From contig CAVPPH010000001.1 of the NCBI GenBank assembly GCA_963707275.1, forward strand, positions 930,001-994,000: a stretch of 64,000 nt of DNA, given 5' to 3'. Origin of the DNA: JACKBK01 sp963707275. GTDB lineage: Bacteria; Chloroflexota; Anaerolineae; JAAEKA01. Shown piece by piece: positions 15,847-25,897 of the stretch (position 1 is the first letter of the stretch; each line of letters begins with the position of its first letter). The translations under genes and the position numbers were made by a program. Under the pieces are notes generated by a model. It saw nothing but the letters and a program-made list of their open reading frames with translations. It did not search any database and was not told the origin of the DNA.

Positions 15847-17538
15847 TCAGCGGGCCATGCCGAACTCGCCGTCGCCCACTTCCTGGAAGCGCGGGTTCGA
15901 TACGACCGTGGCCGCAAAGATCGGGCCGGGCGGCAGTGCGGCGGACGAGATTGATGCGCTGTAGATGGTCTTGACGTGGACAACGCCGCGCGTGCTCAGG
16001 CCCATCAACTGCGGAGCCGTCTCGTCCACCAGCTCATAGACTGATGGCGCCGCGTCGTACAGGTTGCGCCGCAATTCGTCGGTGGCCGTCGGGTCGGCCT
16101 CCGCCACGATCATCGTCTCATCGTAGTCACAGGAAATCAGTTGCTTCTGTAACAGGTAGCGAAGCTGGTCGCCCTCGACCCGCGCCATGCGCACCCACTC
16201 CCGCTTGCTGCGGTGCGGCTTGACATCGACCACTACTTCCAGCGGGTTCTCGGTGCGTTCCAGGACGACAATGCCGCCGACTGGAATACTGTGCTCCTCG
16301 TACCAGTCCCACAGACCCGCAACGTAAAGGCCCTCCGGCACAACCCAGCCGGTGAACCGCTTGCCCCAGCGACCGTCAACAAAGGTAATCATGCTGCGCT
16401 TGCCCTCGCGGACAGGGAAGAAGTTGCTGGTGCGCGGCGTCAGGGGCAACGTGCCGGAGCGGCGATGCGGGTAGGTCAGCGACAGATCGACCCTCGGCAG
16501 CAGGTTGCTACTGGCGGTTGCCGCTGCGCCCTCCGACCATTCGTCGTCCAGTTCCCACTCTAGCTGCAGGTAGCGGACGCTCAGCAAAGAGCGGTCGTAT
16601 GCTTCTTCCACATACTGCAAGCGCCGCGGGATAATCATCGCCTCGTCAGGAAGCAGTCGCCGCAGGTACCACTCGCGGCCCTCGGTGCCGACATCCACGA
16701 AGCGCGGATCGGCTGACATGGCGATGTCGATGGAGAAACCGGCCAGCGCCGGGGGTATCTCTCGCGGCAGTTCCAGTTCAAGCACGATTGCAATCGTCGG
16801 CAGGGGCGCGCCGCGCAGATCGATGGCGGCTTCGGCGATGTTCATGTGCCCGATGTGAATCTCCGCGAGCATGTCACGCAACGACCAGTATCGGCCGTGG
16901 TTGACGAACGGCGTGTCTTCCATCGCCAGCATGTCATCGGCCAGGTTGATGTGCAGCTCGCGGCCGTAGATCTCAACGATCTGGGCCGGGTCCGGCGCAT
17001 CGCTTTGCGCAATCGAGTCGTCGCCGTCTTTGCGGTTCAGCTTGTGCGGCGTGGCAAGCCCGGCGGCGAATTGGCGCCGGCTGCCATCCTCGAAGCTGAC
17101 GGCCAAAACGGTAAACTCACCATGTTCCGGGTTGCGCCCGGGCCTTTCAGCCTCCACCGTGGCCAGTGCAAAGTCCAACGCGGGAAAGACCAGGGTCTCA
17201 CCGATCGCGTAGTTGTCGCGCGGGTCGTAGATCTTGCCGCGTGCAACCTCTTTGCGGATACGCTGGTCCTCGCGCCGGATGCGTTCGGCCACAAACGCCT
17301 GCACCATGTCGCTCTCGATGACCGGCCGGTCGGGTTCGCTCAAATAGATGCGCAGGAACTCGATGTCATCGGGCAGAAGCTCGAATTCAGTTGTCCAGTA
17401 CGCCGGATTCTGGCTGGGACGTTGGATCACCCTAAGTACCTCGTTTTCGTCGAAGAAATAATGCCTGTACGCCGTCCCCACGGCCACGGAGACCGCTGGC
17501 GAACTCAAATTATACCTGATTTGGTCTGCTAATGACAA
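15847..17538 (-). CDS. Large conserved protein of unknown function
   Basis: No family recognised. About 545-563 residues, no signal sequence or membrane helix. It is rich in Trp, Arg and Glu, with mixed alpha/beta character. Recognisable stretches are WTTEFELLPDDIEFLRIYLS, FVAERIRREDQRIRKEVARG, GRYWSLRDMLAEIHIGHMNI and GLWDWYEEHSIPVGGIVVLE. The TTG at 17538 overlaps a minus-strand promoter (TTGTCA, 18-base spacer, TATAAT with -10 at 17509-17514), so the real start may be the GTG at 17487. It is followed at 29 bases by the CxxC protein. The pairing suggests one system whose purpose is unknown. Confidence 0.7.
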   Translation of the reverse strand: MSLADQIRYNLSSPAVSVAVGTAYRHYFFDENEVLRVIQRPSQNPAYWTTEFELLPDDIEFLRIYLSEPDRPVIESDMVQAFVAERIRREDQRIRKEVARGKIYDPRDNYAIGETLVFPALDFALATVEAERPGRNPEHGEFTVLAVSFEDGSRRQFAAGLATPHKLNRKDGDDSIAQSDAPDPAQIVEIYGRELHINLADDMLAMEDTPFVNHGRYWSLRDMLAEIHIGHMNIAEAAIDLRGAPLPTIAIVLELELPREIPPALAGFSIDIAMSADPRFVDVGTEGREWYLRRLLPDEAMIIPRRLQYVEEAYDRSLLSVRYLQLEWELDDEWSEGAAATASSNLLPRVDLSLTYPHRRSGTLPLTPRTSNFFPVREGKRSMITFVDGRWGKRFTGWVVPEGLYVAGLWDWYEEHSIPVGGIVVLERTENPLEVVVDVKPHRSKREWVRMARVEGDQLRYLLQKQLISCDYDETMIVAEADPTATDELRRNLYDAAPSVYELVDETAPQLMGLSTRGVVHVKTIYSASISSAALPPGPIFAATVVSNPRFQEVGDGEFGMAR

Positions 17539-17610
17539 AAACCGTGCCCGACATCACAATTACCGCCGGTGGGCCTGGAGGCTGTGGGCACACGTTTGCG
17601 CAATCGGCCT

Positions 17611-17639
17611 TTGGCATCTCGCGACAAGCCGCGTATAAT
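17611..17639 (+). promoter_or_regulatory. Promoter of the SH3b membrane protein gene
   Basis: TTGGCA, 17-base spacer, TATAAT at 17634-17639, about 62 bases upstream of the ATG at 17702. Confidence 0.75.
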
Positions 17640-17701
17640 CCTTGGTAATCTGCGAAGGCTCAACCACCACCTCGTCCGCGCCGCAATTCTTGACTGGAAA
17701 C

Positions 17702-18319
17702 ATGTCTGACCGACCCGAGAACAACCCCAACGAACCGCGCGAGAGTTACTCCGGGAAGATGGAGTGGCTCTACGATACCATGGATCAGACGCCGCCCAAG
17801 GCGGGCAAGCGCTCGCGGCGCGGCTTTCCCTGTGGTACCTTGATCCTGCTGTTCGTTGGCATCGCGGTCATCGCTGCCGTGCTGTGGATGCTCATCGGCC
17901 CGCCGCTGCAAGCCAATGAGGCGCCCAAGCCGACGCCTACTGCCACCGCCACCCTGACCATGCCGACCCCGCTGCCTTCCGCCACGCCGCGGGTCGTCCC
18001 CAGTCCCACAGCCTCAACAGAGGCAACCCCACAGTCCGTGTTCGCTGTGGGTGACCGGGTGGTGATCAACGGCACCAGCAGCCAGGGCGTAAGGATCCGT
18101 GCGGGCGCCGGGGTTGACTTCCTGACCCAGGGTATCTACTACGATGGCGACGCCTTTTTTGTGCTGCCTAACAGCGACCCGCAGGCCAGCTATCCGGTGG
18201 AGAACGACGGCTACTCGTGGTGGCGGCTGCGTGCGGCAGATGGCCTGATCGGCTGGACTGTCGAGGAGTTTCTGGAAAAGGCGCCGCTGCTGGTGGAGAC
18301 GCCAACGCCGGGATCGTAA
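17702..18319 (+). CDS. Membrane-anchored SH3b domain protein
   Basis: Signal-anchor protein of 205 residues. Residues 1-40 are cytoplasmic and polar. Residues 44-68 form one membrane helix (GTLILLFVGIAVIAAVLWML). Residues 72-110 are a Thr/Pro/Ala linker (PTPTATATLTMPTPLPSATP). Residues 112-195 are a bacterial SH3 domain: VFAVGDRVVINGTSSQGVRI, then RAGAGVDFLTQGIYYDGDAF, GYSWWRLRAADGLIGWTVEE. SH3b domains usually bind peptidoglycan or surface glycans. The same linker and domain type recur in the L,D-transpeptidase and two glycosidases of this window, which suggests a common envelope target. Confidence 0.85.
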   Translation: MSDRPENNPNEPRESYSGKMEWLYDTMDQTPPKAGKRSRRGFPCGTLILLFVGIAVIAAVLWMLIGPPLQANEAPKPTPTATATLTMPTPLPSATPRVVPSPTASTEATPQSVFAVGDRVVINGTSSQGVRIRAGAGVDFLTQGIYYDGDAFFVLPNSDPQASYPVENDGYSWWRLRAADGLIGWTVEEFLEKAPLLVETPTPGS

Positions 18320-18579
18320 ACGGTTACTACCGCCAGCCGGCCGCCTTGAATGAACACCTGCACTGCGCGCAGGCGCAAGTGTTCACGGCCTGACAATCGC
18401 AAGCACGCTGAAGCAAGCTGCTCGGAAGCGGATCTCGGGAGCCTGCTTCGGGCAGGCTTCGTGGTAACGGGCGTTGGATTCATCCGGCGGGGCGCGGCGT
18501 CGCACGCTGCACAATTCAACAACATCAACAGCAATCCAGATTTCTTGATAGTCTCGTATACTAGTTACGAAAGCCAATT

Positions 18580-20650
18580 GTGGTGAACAGCCAGTTAACA
18601 GAGCGAGCTCAGCGGCTGCGGCAGGTGATCAGCTACCACAGCTACCTCTATAACGTTCTCGACGCGCCTGAGATCAGCGACGCCGAATACGACGCGTTGT
18701 TCAACGAGTTGCGCCAGCTTGAGGAGCAGCATCCTGAGTTGCGCACGCCCAACTCGCCGACGCAGCGGGTGGGCGGTGCAGTTCTGGAAGGCTTTACCAA
18801 GGTCGCACATCCCGCGCCGATGCTGAGCCTGGCCAACGCCTTCGACGCTGATGAGCTGCGCGCCTGGCGGGATCGCCTGGTGCGATTGCTGCCCGACATC
18901 GACACTGACTCGCTGGTTTATGTGGTCGAGCCGAAGATCGATGGCCTGACCGTGGTGCTGCACTACGAGGATGGCCTGTTCACCCTCGGCGCGACGCGCG
19001 GCGACGGCGTCACCGGCGAGGACATCACGCCCAACCTGCGCACGCTGCGCGATTTGCCGCTGCGAGTGCCGGTGAGCGATGCACCAGTGGTCGAGATCGA
19101 TGGGACGGCGACGCCCTTGGCCAGCCCGCCAGCAGCGGCTGGTCGTGCGCGGCGAGGCCTACATGGCACGGGCCGACTTCGAGCGCTTCCAGGCTGAGCA
19201 AGCGGCCACCAGTGGCAAGGCATATGCCAACCCGCGCAACACCGCCGCCGGCGCGCTGCGCAACCTGGACACCGCTGTGGCGGCCAGCCGCCCGCTGCGG
19301 GTGCTGGTGTACAATGTAATCGTTCTGAAAGGCGCTGGCTGGACGCCGCAGACGCAGTGGCAGGCGCTGGCCTACCTGCGGGCGCTGGGCTTTCCTGTCA
19401 GCAACGAATGCCGCCGTTTCGACGATTTCGAGGCGCTGGTGGCCTTTGTAGAAGGTTGGCAGCCGCGCCGCCGCGAGCTACCTTTCGAGGTCGATGGACT
19501 GGTGATCAAGCTGGACGACTTCGCTTTGCAGGACGGCTGGGCTACGCGGGCAAGGATCCGCGCTGGGCCGTGGCGTACAAGTATCCGGGCGAGGAGGCGC
19601 TGACCCGCCTGCTGGAGATCAGGGTCAACGTCGGGCGCACTGGCACCATCAACCCGTACGCTGTGCTGGAGCCGGTGCAGGTCGGCGGCGTTACTGTTCA
19701 GCACGCCACGTTGCATAACTACGACTACGTCCGCGACAACGACATCCGCGTCGGCGACACCGTGGCGGTCAAGCGGGCCGGTGAGGTGATCCCGCAGGTG
19801 TTGCGGCCCATCGTCGAGTTGCGCGAGCGGCAGCGAGCAGGTGTGGCAGATGCCCGATCGCTGCCCCGTCTGCGGCGAGCCGGTGGTCCAGCCGGAGGGC
19901 GAAGTCGCCTACTACTGCACCAACTCCTCCTGTCCGGCGCAACTGGTGCGCGGCGTCGAGCATTTCGTCGGCCGCGGCGCGATGGACATCGACGGGTTTG
20001 GCATCAAGCAGGCTGAACTGTTTGTCGAACTGGGCTACATCACCGATCTGGCCGATATCTACTACCCTGCCCTGGGAGCGAGATCGCGGCACTGGATGGC
20101 TACGGCGAGAAGCGGGTGGCCAACCTGCGCAGCGCCGTGGAGCAGTCAAAGGAACGGCCGCTGGCGCGCTTGCTGACAGCGCTGGGCATTCGCGGCGTTG
20201 GCGGTGTGGTGGCTGAGTCGCTGGCCGATCATTTTGGCAGCCTGGATGCGCTGATGGCCGCCGCCACGGCCGACATGGAGAGCATCCCTGGCATCGGTCC
20301 GAAGTTGGCAGCCGGCGTCGCTGACTGGTTCTCCCACGAAGCCAACCGCCGGGTCGTGGAGAAACTGCGGGCCGCGGGCGTGCGCATCGAGATCGAGCAG
20401 CGGGCCGTGGCAGAAGGCAGCCAACCGCTGGCCGGGCAAACGTGGGTGATCACCGGCGTGCTGCCCACCTTGAGCCGCGAAGCCGCCAGCCGCGCTGATC
20501 AAGACGGCTGGCGGCAAGGTCACCGGTTCTGTCAGCGCCAAGACGACCTACCTGCTGGCCGGCGAAAACGCCGGCAGCAAGCTCGACAAGGCCGGCAAGC
20601 TGGGCGTCACGGTTGTCGATGAGGAAACGCTCAGGCGCATGATCGGTTGA
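18580..20650 (+). CDS. ligA: NAD-dependent DNA ligase LigA (five or more frameshifts)
   Basis: Seals nicks in DNA using NAD+. The reading alternates between two frames, with shifts near 19100, 19548, 19840, 20085 and 20495, but every LigA domain is present in order. Domain Ia is YHSYLYNVLDAPEISDAEYD. The adenylation domain has the active-site Lys119 in EPKIDGLTV and then TRGDGVTGEDITPNLRT. Next come NPRNTAAGALRNLD, the OB fold NVGRTGTINPYAVLEPVQVG, the zinc finger CPVCGEPV...CTNSSCPAQ, a helix-hairpin-helix region (SIPGIGPKLAAGV), and a BRCT end (GKVTGSVSAKTTYLLAGENA). Near 19550 one G seems missing from a G run (GGCTGGGCT for GGCTGGGGCT). About 690 residues when repaired, the usual length. 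An essential gene, so the breaks are most likely sequence errors. Confidence 0.93.
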
Positions 20651-20809
20651 CCACCATGCCGCCACGGAATGCGCAGGTCGTTTTTCGAACGCCGGCCCAG
20701 TAAACTGTGCTCACTCGACAAGATCCATCGCGAGGTACGACGTAAACGGCGACCGATGTGCGTTTAATTGAGTGGGATGCGACTCTGGCCGTCGCGGGCT
20801 GAATTGGAT

Positions 20810-20838
20810 TTGACAAATGCACCGCGGAATGTTAGTAT
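20810..20838 (+). promoter_or_regulatory. Upstream promoter P1 of surface-protein genes
   Basis: Consensus TTGACA at 20810-20815, 17-base spacer, TAGTAT at 20833-20838. Confidence 0.7.
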
Positions 20839-20933
20839 CGCCGAACGTGTGCAACCGAAGCATCATTTCTTTTGGATACCGGCATTATGCCAGCGGCGCG
20901 TTTTTCGGACACCGAGCAAAACCGTTTTCATTC

Positions 20934-20962
20934 TTTACAAGCGCAAACTATCGTGCTATAAT
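20934..20962 (+). promoter_or_regulatory. Downstream promoter P2 of surface-protein genes
   Basis: TTTACA at 20934-20939, 17-base spacer, consensus TATAAT at 20957-20962. Transcription would start near 20969, about 72 bases before the ATG at 21041. Confidence 0.8.
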
Positions 20963-21040
20963 CAGGGTGTCCGACAGGATGCCCCTCGACGTTAAATTGG
21001 CGAGATTAGCAACCACATAACAACTGTTTGGAGGCGAACG

Positions 21041-21814
21041 ATGAAGAACAAGCGTAATCTTGGAAAGCTTGCTGTTGTGTTGAGCATCGTGGCACTGATG
21101 TCAGTTGCCACGGCTGCGCCGGTTATTCCGGCAGCACCGGACGCAGGCACCATCTCGACCGGCTCGGGCGTGCAGGTCTGGAATGGTCACAACTGCCCGG
21201 CCAACGTTCCTGTTAACATTGCCGGACTGAGCACGGGCCTCGGGGGCTACGAGACCCGGATCACCTGGCCGGCCGGCCGGTTCAGTTCAGTTCCTGCCGA
21301 TGTAACCGTGAATGTTGGAACCTATCTGACCAACGGTGGCACCCGCCAGCAAGCGGGCGACTGGGAACCCCACCGCTGTTGGCAGTTGGCACCGACACCT
21401 TCAAGTTCGGCAACTACTCCTGGGGCGCCGGCAACCCGCCTGGCAACAGCGCTGACGGCCAGTTGGCGACCATCGGACCTCAAGCCGACGGCTACCTGCG
21501 GCAACGCAGCGCTGACCATGAGTCGAGACGCAGCTGGTGGACATCGGCGGCAGCGCTGATCTCCCTTGACCAACCAGAACGGCAGCAGCGTGGCAGTGTT
21601 TAGCCGCTATGACACTAGTGGTAGTCGGGCCGCTGATCAACTCGGAAGACGTCAACGCAGTGGTCGCTAAGCTCAATCAGGCTGTTGGCGGAGCTTGCGG
21701 TCCCAACTACCGCTATGATGCATCACTCAGCGGCCCGTTGATCAATCGCTGCAAGATGTCAACGCAGTGGTTGCCAAGCTTAATCAGACTACGGCGACAG
21801 TCTGTGTTAACTAG
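21041..21814 (+). CDS. Secreted protein with two dockerin-like repeats (frameshifted)
   Basis: Exported protein with a clear Sec signal (MKNKRNLGKLAVVLSIVALM...AAPV). The mature part begins with a beta-rich domain (GSGVQVWNGHNCPANVPVNI, GGYETRITWPAG). The frame changes near 21360, 21480 and 21610-21750. Joined across frames, the C-terminus contains two near-identical segments: YDTSGSRA..INSEDVNAVV followed by AKLNQ, and YDASLSGPLINLQDVNAVV followed by AKLNQ. The pattern D-x-S-x-S-G-x(3)-I-N-x-x-D-V-x-x-V-V is that of dockerin type I calcium-binding repeats. A downstream gene encodes a cohesin-like domain, the usual partner. The dockerin call depends on the frame repair. Confidence 0.6.
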
Positions 21815-21892
21815 GTATTGCAGGTATTAGCTTTTCGGCCCAAACTTCCTGCTAACTGACTGAATTTCACTCATTCAAAGGAGATCATTCGG

Positions 21893-22649
21893 ATGAAACG
21901 ACGCATTCTTGTCTTGGTGGTTGTCAGCCTGACGCTGTTCGTGCTCTCGGCTGCACTAACCAGCGCTGCTCCCCAAGCCCCTGGCACTCCGACGTTGCGC
22001 TGGGTAACAACTGGCGAGCTAACGGCCGAGACTTCGGGCTGATGGCATTGACCGACGGTGGAGTAGCCGGAAACGGAGCAATCTCTTGGGATATCTACTT
22101 CCGGTTTCCGCCCGCGTGCCGGTCACGGCGGTCCTGGGCTATCGACCTTGTGGCTGGCCCGGCGTTTATCGGGCATGTCACCATGTACTTTTACCACCAA
22201 CGTGAGCATCCGGGCAGCCCAGTGAACCAGGCGGGCAGGTACCGCGGTGTCTTGATCAACGGCTTCTGTACAACTGGCGTTCCTAGCAATCCTGTTACGG
22301 GCGACAATGTGCTTGTAGCTTCGTTACGTTTCCAGTGCATGCCCGGCCCCGCCATACCGGGCGACGCCATTCGTGGTCGATCTTGACCAGCGGCGAGGAT
22401 GTGTTCGGCGCATCCGTGACTGACATGGTTGACGAGAACAATGATGCCTTACTACTTCAGCTGACAGCGATCTGACGGATGGTGCTGCCATGTGCAGCTC
22501 CCACTGCCGTCGAGCTGACCAACGTCCAGGCCGATACCGCACCGAACACCTTCCAGTACGGCGCACTCCTGGCCCTGGCCGCTGTGGCAGCCGTCGTGGC
22601 TGGCGCTGGCTTTGCACTGCGCCGCCGCAGCTCCGCCGTCGGCAGCTAA
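21893..22649 (+). CDS. Surface protein with C-terminal membrane anchor (frameshifted)
   Basis: Not recognised. There is a good ribosome site (AAAGGAG) and a Sec signal (MKRRILVLVVVSLTLFVLSA...TSAAPQ). The frame shifts near 22015 into LTDGGVAGNGAISWDIYFRF, which looks beta-rich, and shifts again near 22110-22380 and 22480. The last frame reads VELTNVQADTAPNTFQYGAL and then a hydrophobic helix ending in ALRRRSSAVGS, a typical membrane anchor with positive stop-transfer. The repaired product would be about 250 residues. Its position between the dockerin-like and cohesin-like genes suggests a role in the same surface assembly. Confidence 0.5.
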
Positions 22650-22672
22650 TCTACCTTCGTTCGCCTTGACCC

Positions 22673-22705
22673 ACAGGGGCAGCCAATCCGGCTGCCCCTG
22701 TTTGT
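22673..22705 (+). terminator. Terminator after the anchored surface protein
   Basis: Arms ACAGGGGCAGCC and GGCTGCCCCTGT around an AATCC loop, followed by TTGTTG. Confidence 0.8.
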
Positions 22706-22758
22706 TGTCAGCAAATCTAATCAGCTTCCCGTTTCACTTCACCTGCTGGAGGCCTGCG

Positions 22759-23418
22759 ATGCGTTTCCCTCATTTCCCTCGTTTCCCTGGTGTCCTTTTC
22801 GTCACAACACTTGTCGTTCTCAGCTTGCTCGTTCCCCTGGCCGCCCTGGCGCAGGGCGGCGCCACCGTCACGCTGCAGCCGCCGGTGGCCGTCGAGGGCG
22901 CTGACACGTTGACGACTGACGTGACGGTTGCCGGCGTCGAGGGACTGCTCGGCTTCCAGTTCGACGTCAACTTCGACCCGGCGGTGCTGGCCATCGACAC
23001 CATCGAGTTGGGGCCGTTCCTGGCCAGCACTGGGCGTGCGCCTCAGCCCCTGGGTCCCGATGACCGTGAGGCTGCTGACGGTCGCGGTCGTGTTCGGCGG
23101 GTTCACCCTGGGCACGCCCGAAGTTGCCGGCGCATCTGGCGACGGCGCTGTTGGCGACCATCACCTGGCGCGCGCTTCAGGAGCGGCGAAATCGGATGTC
23201 AACCTCAGCCGCATCCAACTGGCCGGCGCCAACGCCCAGCCGCTGGCGGTTGATCCCGCGTCGGAAAGCCCCGTGACGTTCAACGCCGGTGGCGGGTCAG
23301 GCGGGACAAGCGGCGCGCCCAGTTCCTCGGCCTCCCCTGGTATGTCTGGCTGCTGATCTTGCTGGTCGTCCTGGCGGTCGTGGTGCTGGTGATTATGCGG
23401 CGCCGCCAGCGAACCTAG
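22759..23418 (+). CDS. Membrane-anchored cohesin-like protein (frameshifted)
   Basis: Exported protein with a signal sequence (FVTTLVVLSLLVPLAALAQG). Next is a domain with the cohesin pattern: ATVTLQPPVAVEGADTLTTD, then VEGLLGFQFDVNFDPAVLAI, where the L-x-G-x-x-F-x-V-x-(Y/F)-D-P-x-V-L line is diagnostic. Shifts near 23055, 23150 and 23310 break the frame. The pieces DVNLSRIQLAGANAQPLAV fit the last cohesin strand. In the final frame the protein ends PWYVWLLILLVVLAVVVLVI and MRRRQRT, a C-terminal membrane anchor. GGAGG precedes the ATG. A single anchored cohesin could hold dockerin-bearing proteins on the cell. Confidence 0.6.
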
Positions 23419-23428
23419 CCGTCCCCTC

Positions 23429-23535
23429 GAACTCCCTCTCATCCTCGTACTCGTCACTCGCACCCGAGTACTCGTACTCGGCTCTGGCCGGTCCCTGACC
23501 GAGCCAGTCGAGTACGAGGACGAGGTACGAGTAGG
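23429..23535. repeat. TACTCG hexamer repeats, inverted
   Basis: Runs of CTCGTACTCG and its complement CGAGTACGAGGACGAGG face each other between convergent genes. They are related in sequence to the hexamers at 6160-6190. Confidence 0.65.
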
Positions 23536-23539
23536 GAGA

Positions 23540-25644
23540 TCACCCCGAATACACGTACACCGCCGGGCTGTTCGCTCCGCCCGCCGCGCTCCACTGGAAG
23601 ATCCACCACGCATCGTAGGGGCTGAAGTTGACACAACCGTGGCTGCGCGGCCGTCCGAACGCGTCGTGCCAGTAGGCGGTGTGCAGCGCGTAGCCGCTGT
23701 AGAAGTAGCAGGTCCAGGTCACTTCTTCCAGGTAGTAGTAGCCGCCTGTGGCGGCGCTGCCGCCTGACATCTTGCCGCTGGCCAGTCGCTGCCAGGTGCG
23801 GAAAATGCCTTGTACCGTCGGCGTTCCCGGCAGTCCGGTCGCGACCATGGCCGCGTACACTGGCCGGTCGCCCTCGTACGCGACCGCAGTCTGTTGGCTC
23901 AGGTTGACGCCAACCCAGCGCTCGGTCGGGTCGAATGCGGATGGGCGCGCCTTCAGGAACTGGCCGCGGCCACCCCTTGTCCCGACACCCAGCGATCGAT
24001 CCCGATACGGTACCAGCGACACGCCGTCAACCAGCGCGGCTCTCCAGAATGTCCAGTCGCTGGTTGTGCAGCACCTCGTCGATGGGCGGGTTGTCGGGCG
24101 AGACGCCCGGCCGCGCGCGCACGTTCAGCGATGATGATACGACCCAGCCGACCGGCAGCAACAGGTTGGTCGGACAGCGCCAGAACGCCCAGGCTGGCAC
24201 CAGTTCCGCGACCGCTACCACAATGCGTACCCAGCCGCCGTGTACCCAGCGGGCCACGCCGATGCGGTACCACGCAGCGCCGGCCACCGGCGTTTCCTCG
24301 TAGATCGTGACTTCTGCGCCGTAGCGCAATTGGTCCACCACCGGGTTGCCGGCAACGACGCCAGGCCGGGCGCGCACGTTGAGCACGGACGCTGTCACCA
24401 GCCCTGGCGCAGGTCGGCCGGGCGGCGGCGGTTCCTCCACGATGCGCACCCAGCCGCCATGCACCCAGCGGCTGTCGCCGATGCGATACCATGTTGCGCC
24501 GTCGGCCTGCTGCTCCTCGTAGATCGTCACCGGCGTGCCGTTGGAAAGCTGACCCACCGGCGGGTTGCCGGGCGAGACGCCAGGCCGGGCGCGCACGTTG
24601 AGCAGCCCGGCGGTGACCACGCCGTGGCGCACATCCCCCGGCGGTGGCGGCGGCGGGGGAGGAGGTGGCGGTGGTGGCCGCCAAGCTCGACGCCGCGCAG
24701 ATCTGACAGGCGTCACTACCGCGAACCGAGCTGGCCGGAATCCAGTCGCCGCGGGTGGACTGGTACCACAGCGCGCCGCCGACCGTGGTCTGCACGGCGC
24801 TGGCCAGATAGGTGCCCAGGGGCAACGGGTACGCGACACCTGCGTGCCGCCCGGGCGCGTGTATGTGCGTGTACCGGACCACAGCGGCCTCAGGTAGCGG
24901 AAGGGCAACCAGGGCGGGCTGGAGTTCGGCAGGCGGCAGCGCATCGATGGGCGGCTCAGCCGGCAGGTCAGGCTGCGAGTGGTCCGGCTCGTCCGGGAGC
25001 GCATCGTCCTCTGCCTGCTCGCCAACCTCCAGCGCGCTCTTGCCCAGCGCGCCCAGCCCAGTAGTTCTCACTGTCCAGCACATCCACCGCAACGTCGTAG
25101 TCGCCCGGTTTCGGGTAGACGAGCGGTCCACTCCGCGTCCTGATCGACACCTGTCGCGCCGTTGAGGAGAAATACCTGGCCCGCACCTGCGTCGACGCGA
25201 ACGCTGCTGATCAGCGGCCAGGCCGGCCACCTGCACGCGAATACGTGCTTCCTGCGCCGCGCCGGGTGCCGGTTTCACCTCGAAGAGGGTCAACAGCGGC
25301 AGGTCTGGTTCGGGCGTGACAGCTTCCCTGCCGAGATCGATGGTCACGCTGTCCAGTGCATCGCCCCAGCGTACGCTGGCTGTGTGCGGTCCCGGCGATG
25401 CATAGGTGTAGCTGGCCAGCTCGCGCCGCTGCTCACCGTGCCAGGTGACATCGCTGGGCGCGCAGAAGGCGTCGATGGTCAGTATCTTGGTGCGCTCTTG
25501 CCCTGTGCCCGGGTCGCCGGTGAACAGGCCCAGCGGCGCGCAGCCCGGCGCATCGTCCGGCGCCGGCGCGGGAAAGAGGGCGTAGAAGCGGACGGTGCGT
25601 TGATCAGCCTCGGGAACGGCCAGCAGGCGAAGGGTCGATGGCAT
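23540..25644 (-). CDS. L,D-transpeptidase with three SH3b domains (frameshifted)
   Basis: Large envelope protein of about 700 residues. The N-terminal part (MPSTLRLLAVPEADQRTVRF) looks like stacked beta-sandwich domains including SYTYASPGPHTASVRWGDAL. A polyproline stretch near 24640-24685 follows. Then come three SH3b repeats, each reading LNVRARPGV, a proline and a variable tail, with WYRIG..RWVHGGWVRIV closing units one and two. The C-terminal YkuD domain has the catalytic motif RSHGCVNFSPYDA and upstream His in YALHTAYWHDAFG, so it should make 3-3 or anchor cross-links in peptidoglycan. Frame changes fall near 25190, 25055, 24700 and 24025. The ATG at 25644 has GGAG nine bases upstream. 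No obvious signal peptide is seen, which is odd for an exported enzyme. Confidence 0.8.
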
Positions 25645-25666
25645 GATGTGCGTCTCCATGAGTTGG

Positions 25667-25885
25667 TTCGTAGTGGGCGCTGATGAAAGTTAAGAAATGG
25701 TTTCGGTAACACTCAGTGCCGCCCGACCGTAAAACGGATCGGGCTACAAGGTGAAAGCCCTTTCAGGGCTAGGATCCAGGCCCGAAGGGCCTTCCACGTT
25801 GTAGCCGGATGGCCTTGGCCTCCGGCGGGCGTGCCGAGCCTATTAGCGACTTCTTTTCTTAACTTTCATAAGCGCCTACTACGAA
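25667..25885. mobile_element. MITE-like element with 31-bp inverted ends
   Basis: A 219-bp unit bounded by imperfect 31-bp inverted repeats at 25667-25697 and 25855-25885. Both contain TTCGTAGT, GGCGCT and ATGAAAGTTAAGAAA and differ at about three positions. The interior is palindrome-rich (AAAGCCCTTTCAGGGCT, CAGGCCCGAAGGGCCT) and has no open frame. No target duplication was found by eye. Confidence 0.65.
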
Positions 25886-25897
25886 CGGGTAGTCAGC

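Larger units (their letters stand above)
20651..21040. other. AT-richer intergenic region with two promoters
   Basis: Region of 390 bases between ligA and the surface-protein genes. It is clearly less GC-rich than its surroundings. It holds two tandem promoters (20810-20838 and 20934-20962) and ends in a strong ribosome site (TTTGGAGG) for the next gene. No open frame of note. Confidence 0.6.

Noticed and set aside
18580..20650. ligA as a pseudogene or programmed-frameshift gene
   Set aside because: LigA is essential, all catalytic residues are kept, and shifts occur at unrelated sites without slippery motifs. Sequence error is the simpler explanation.
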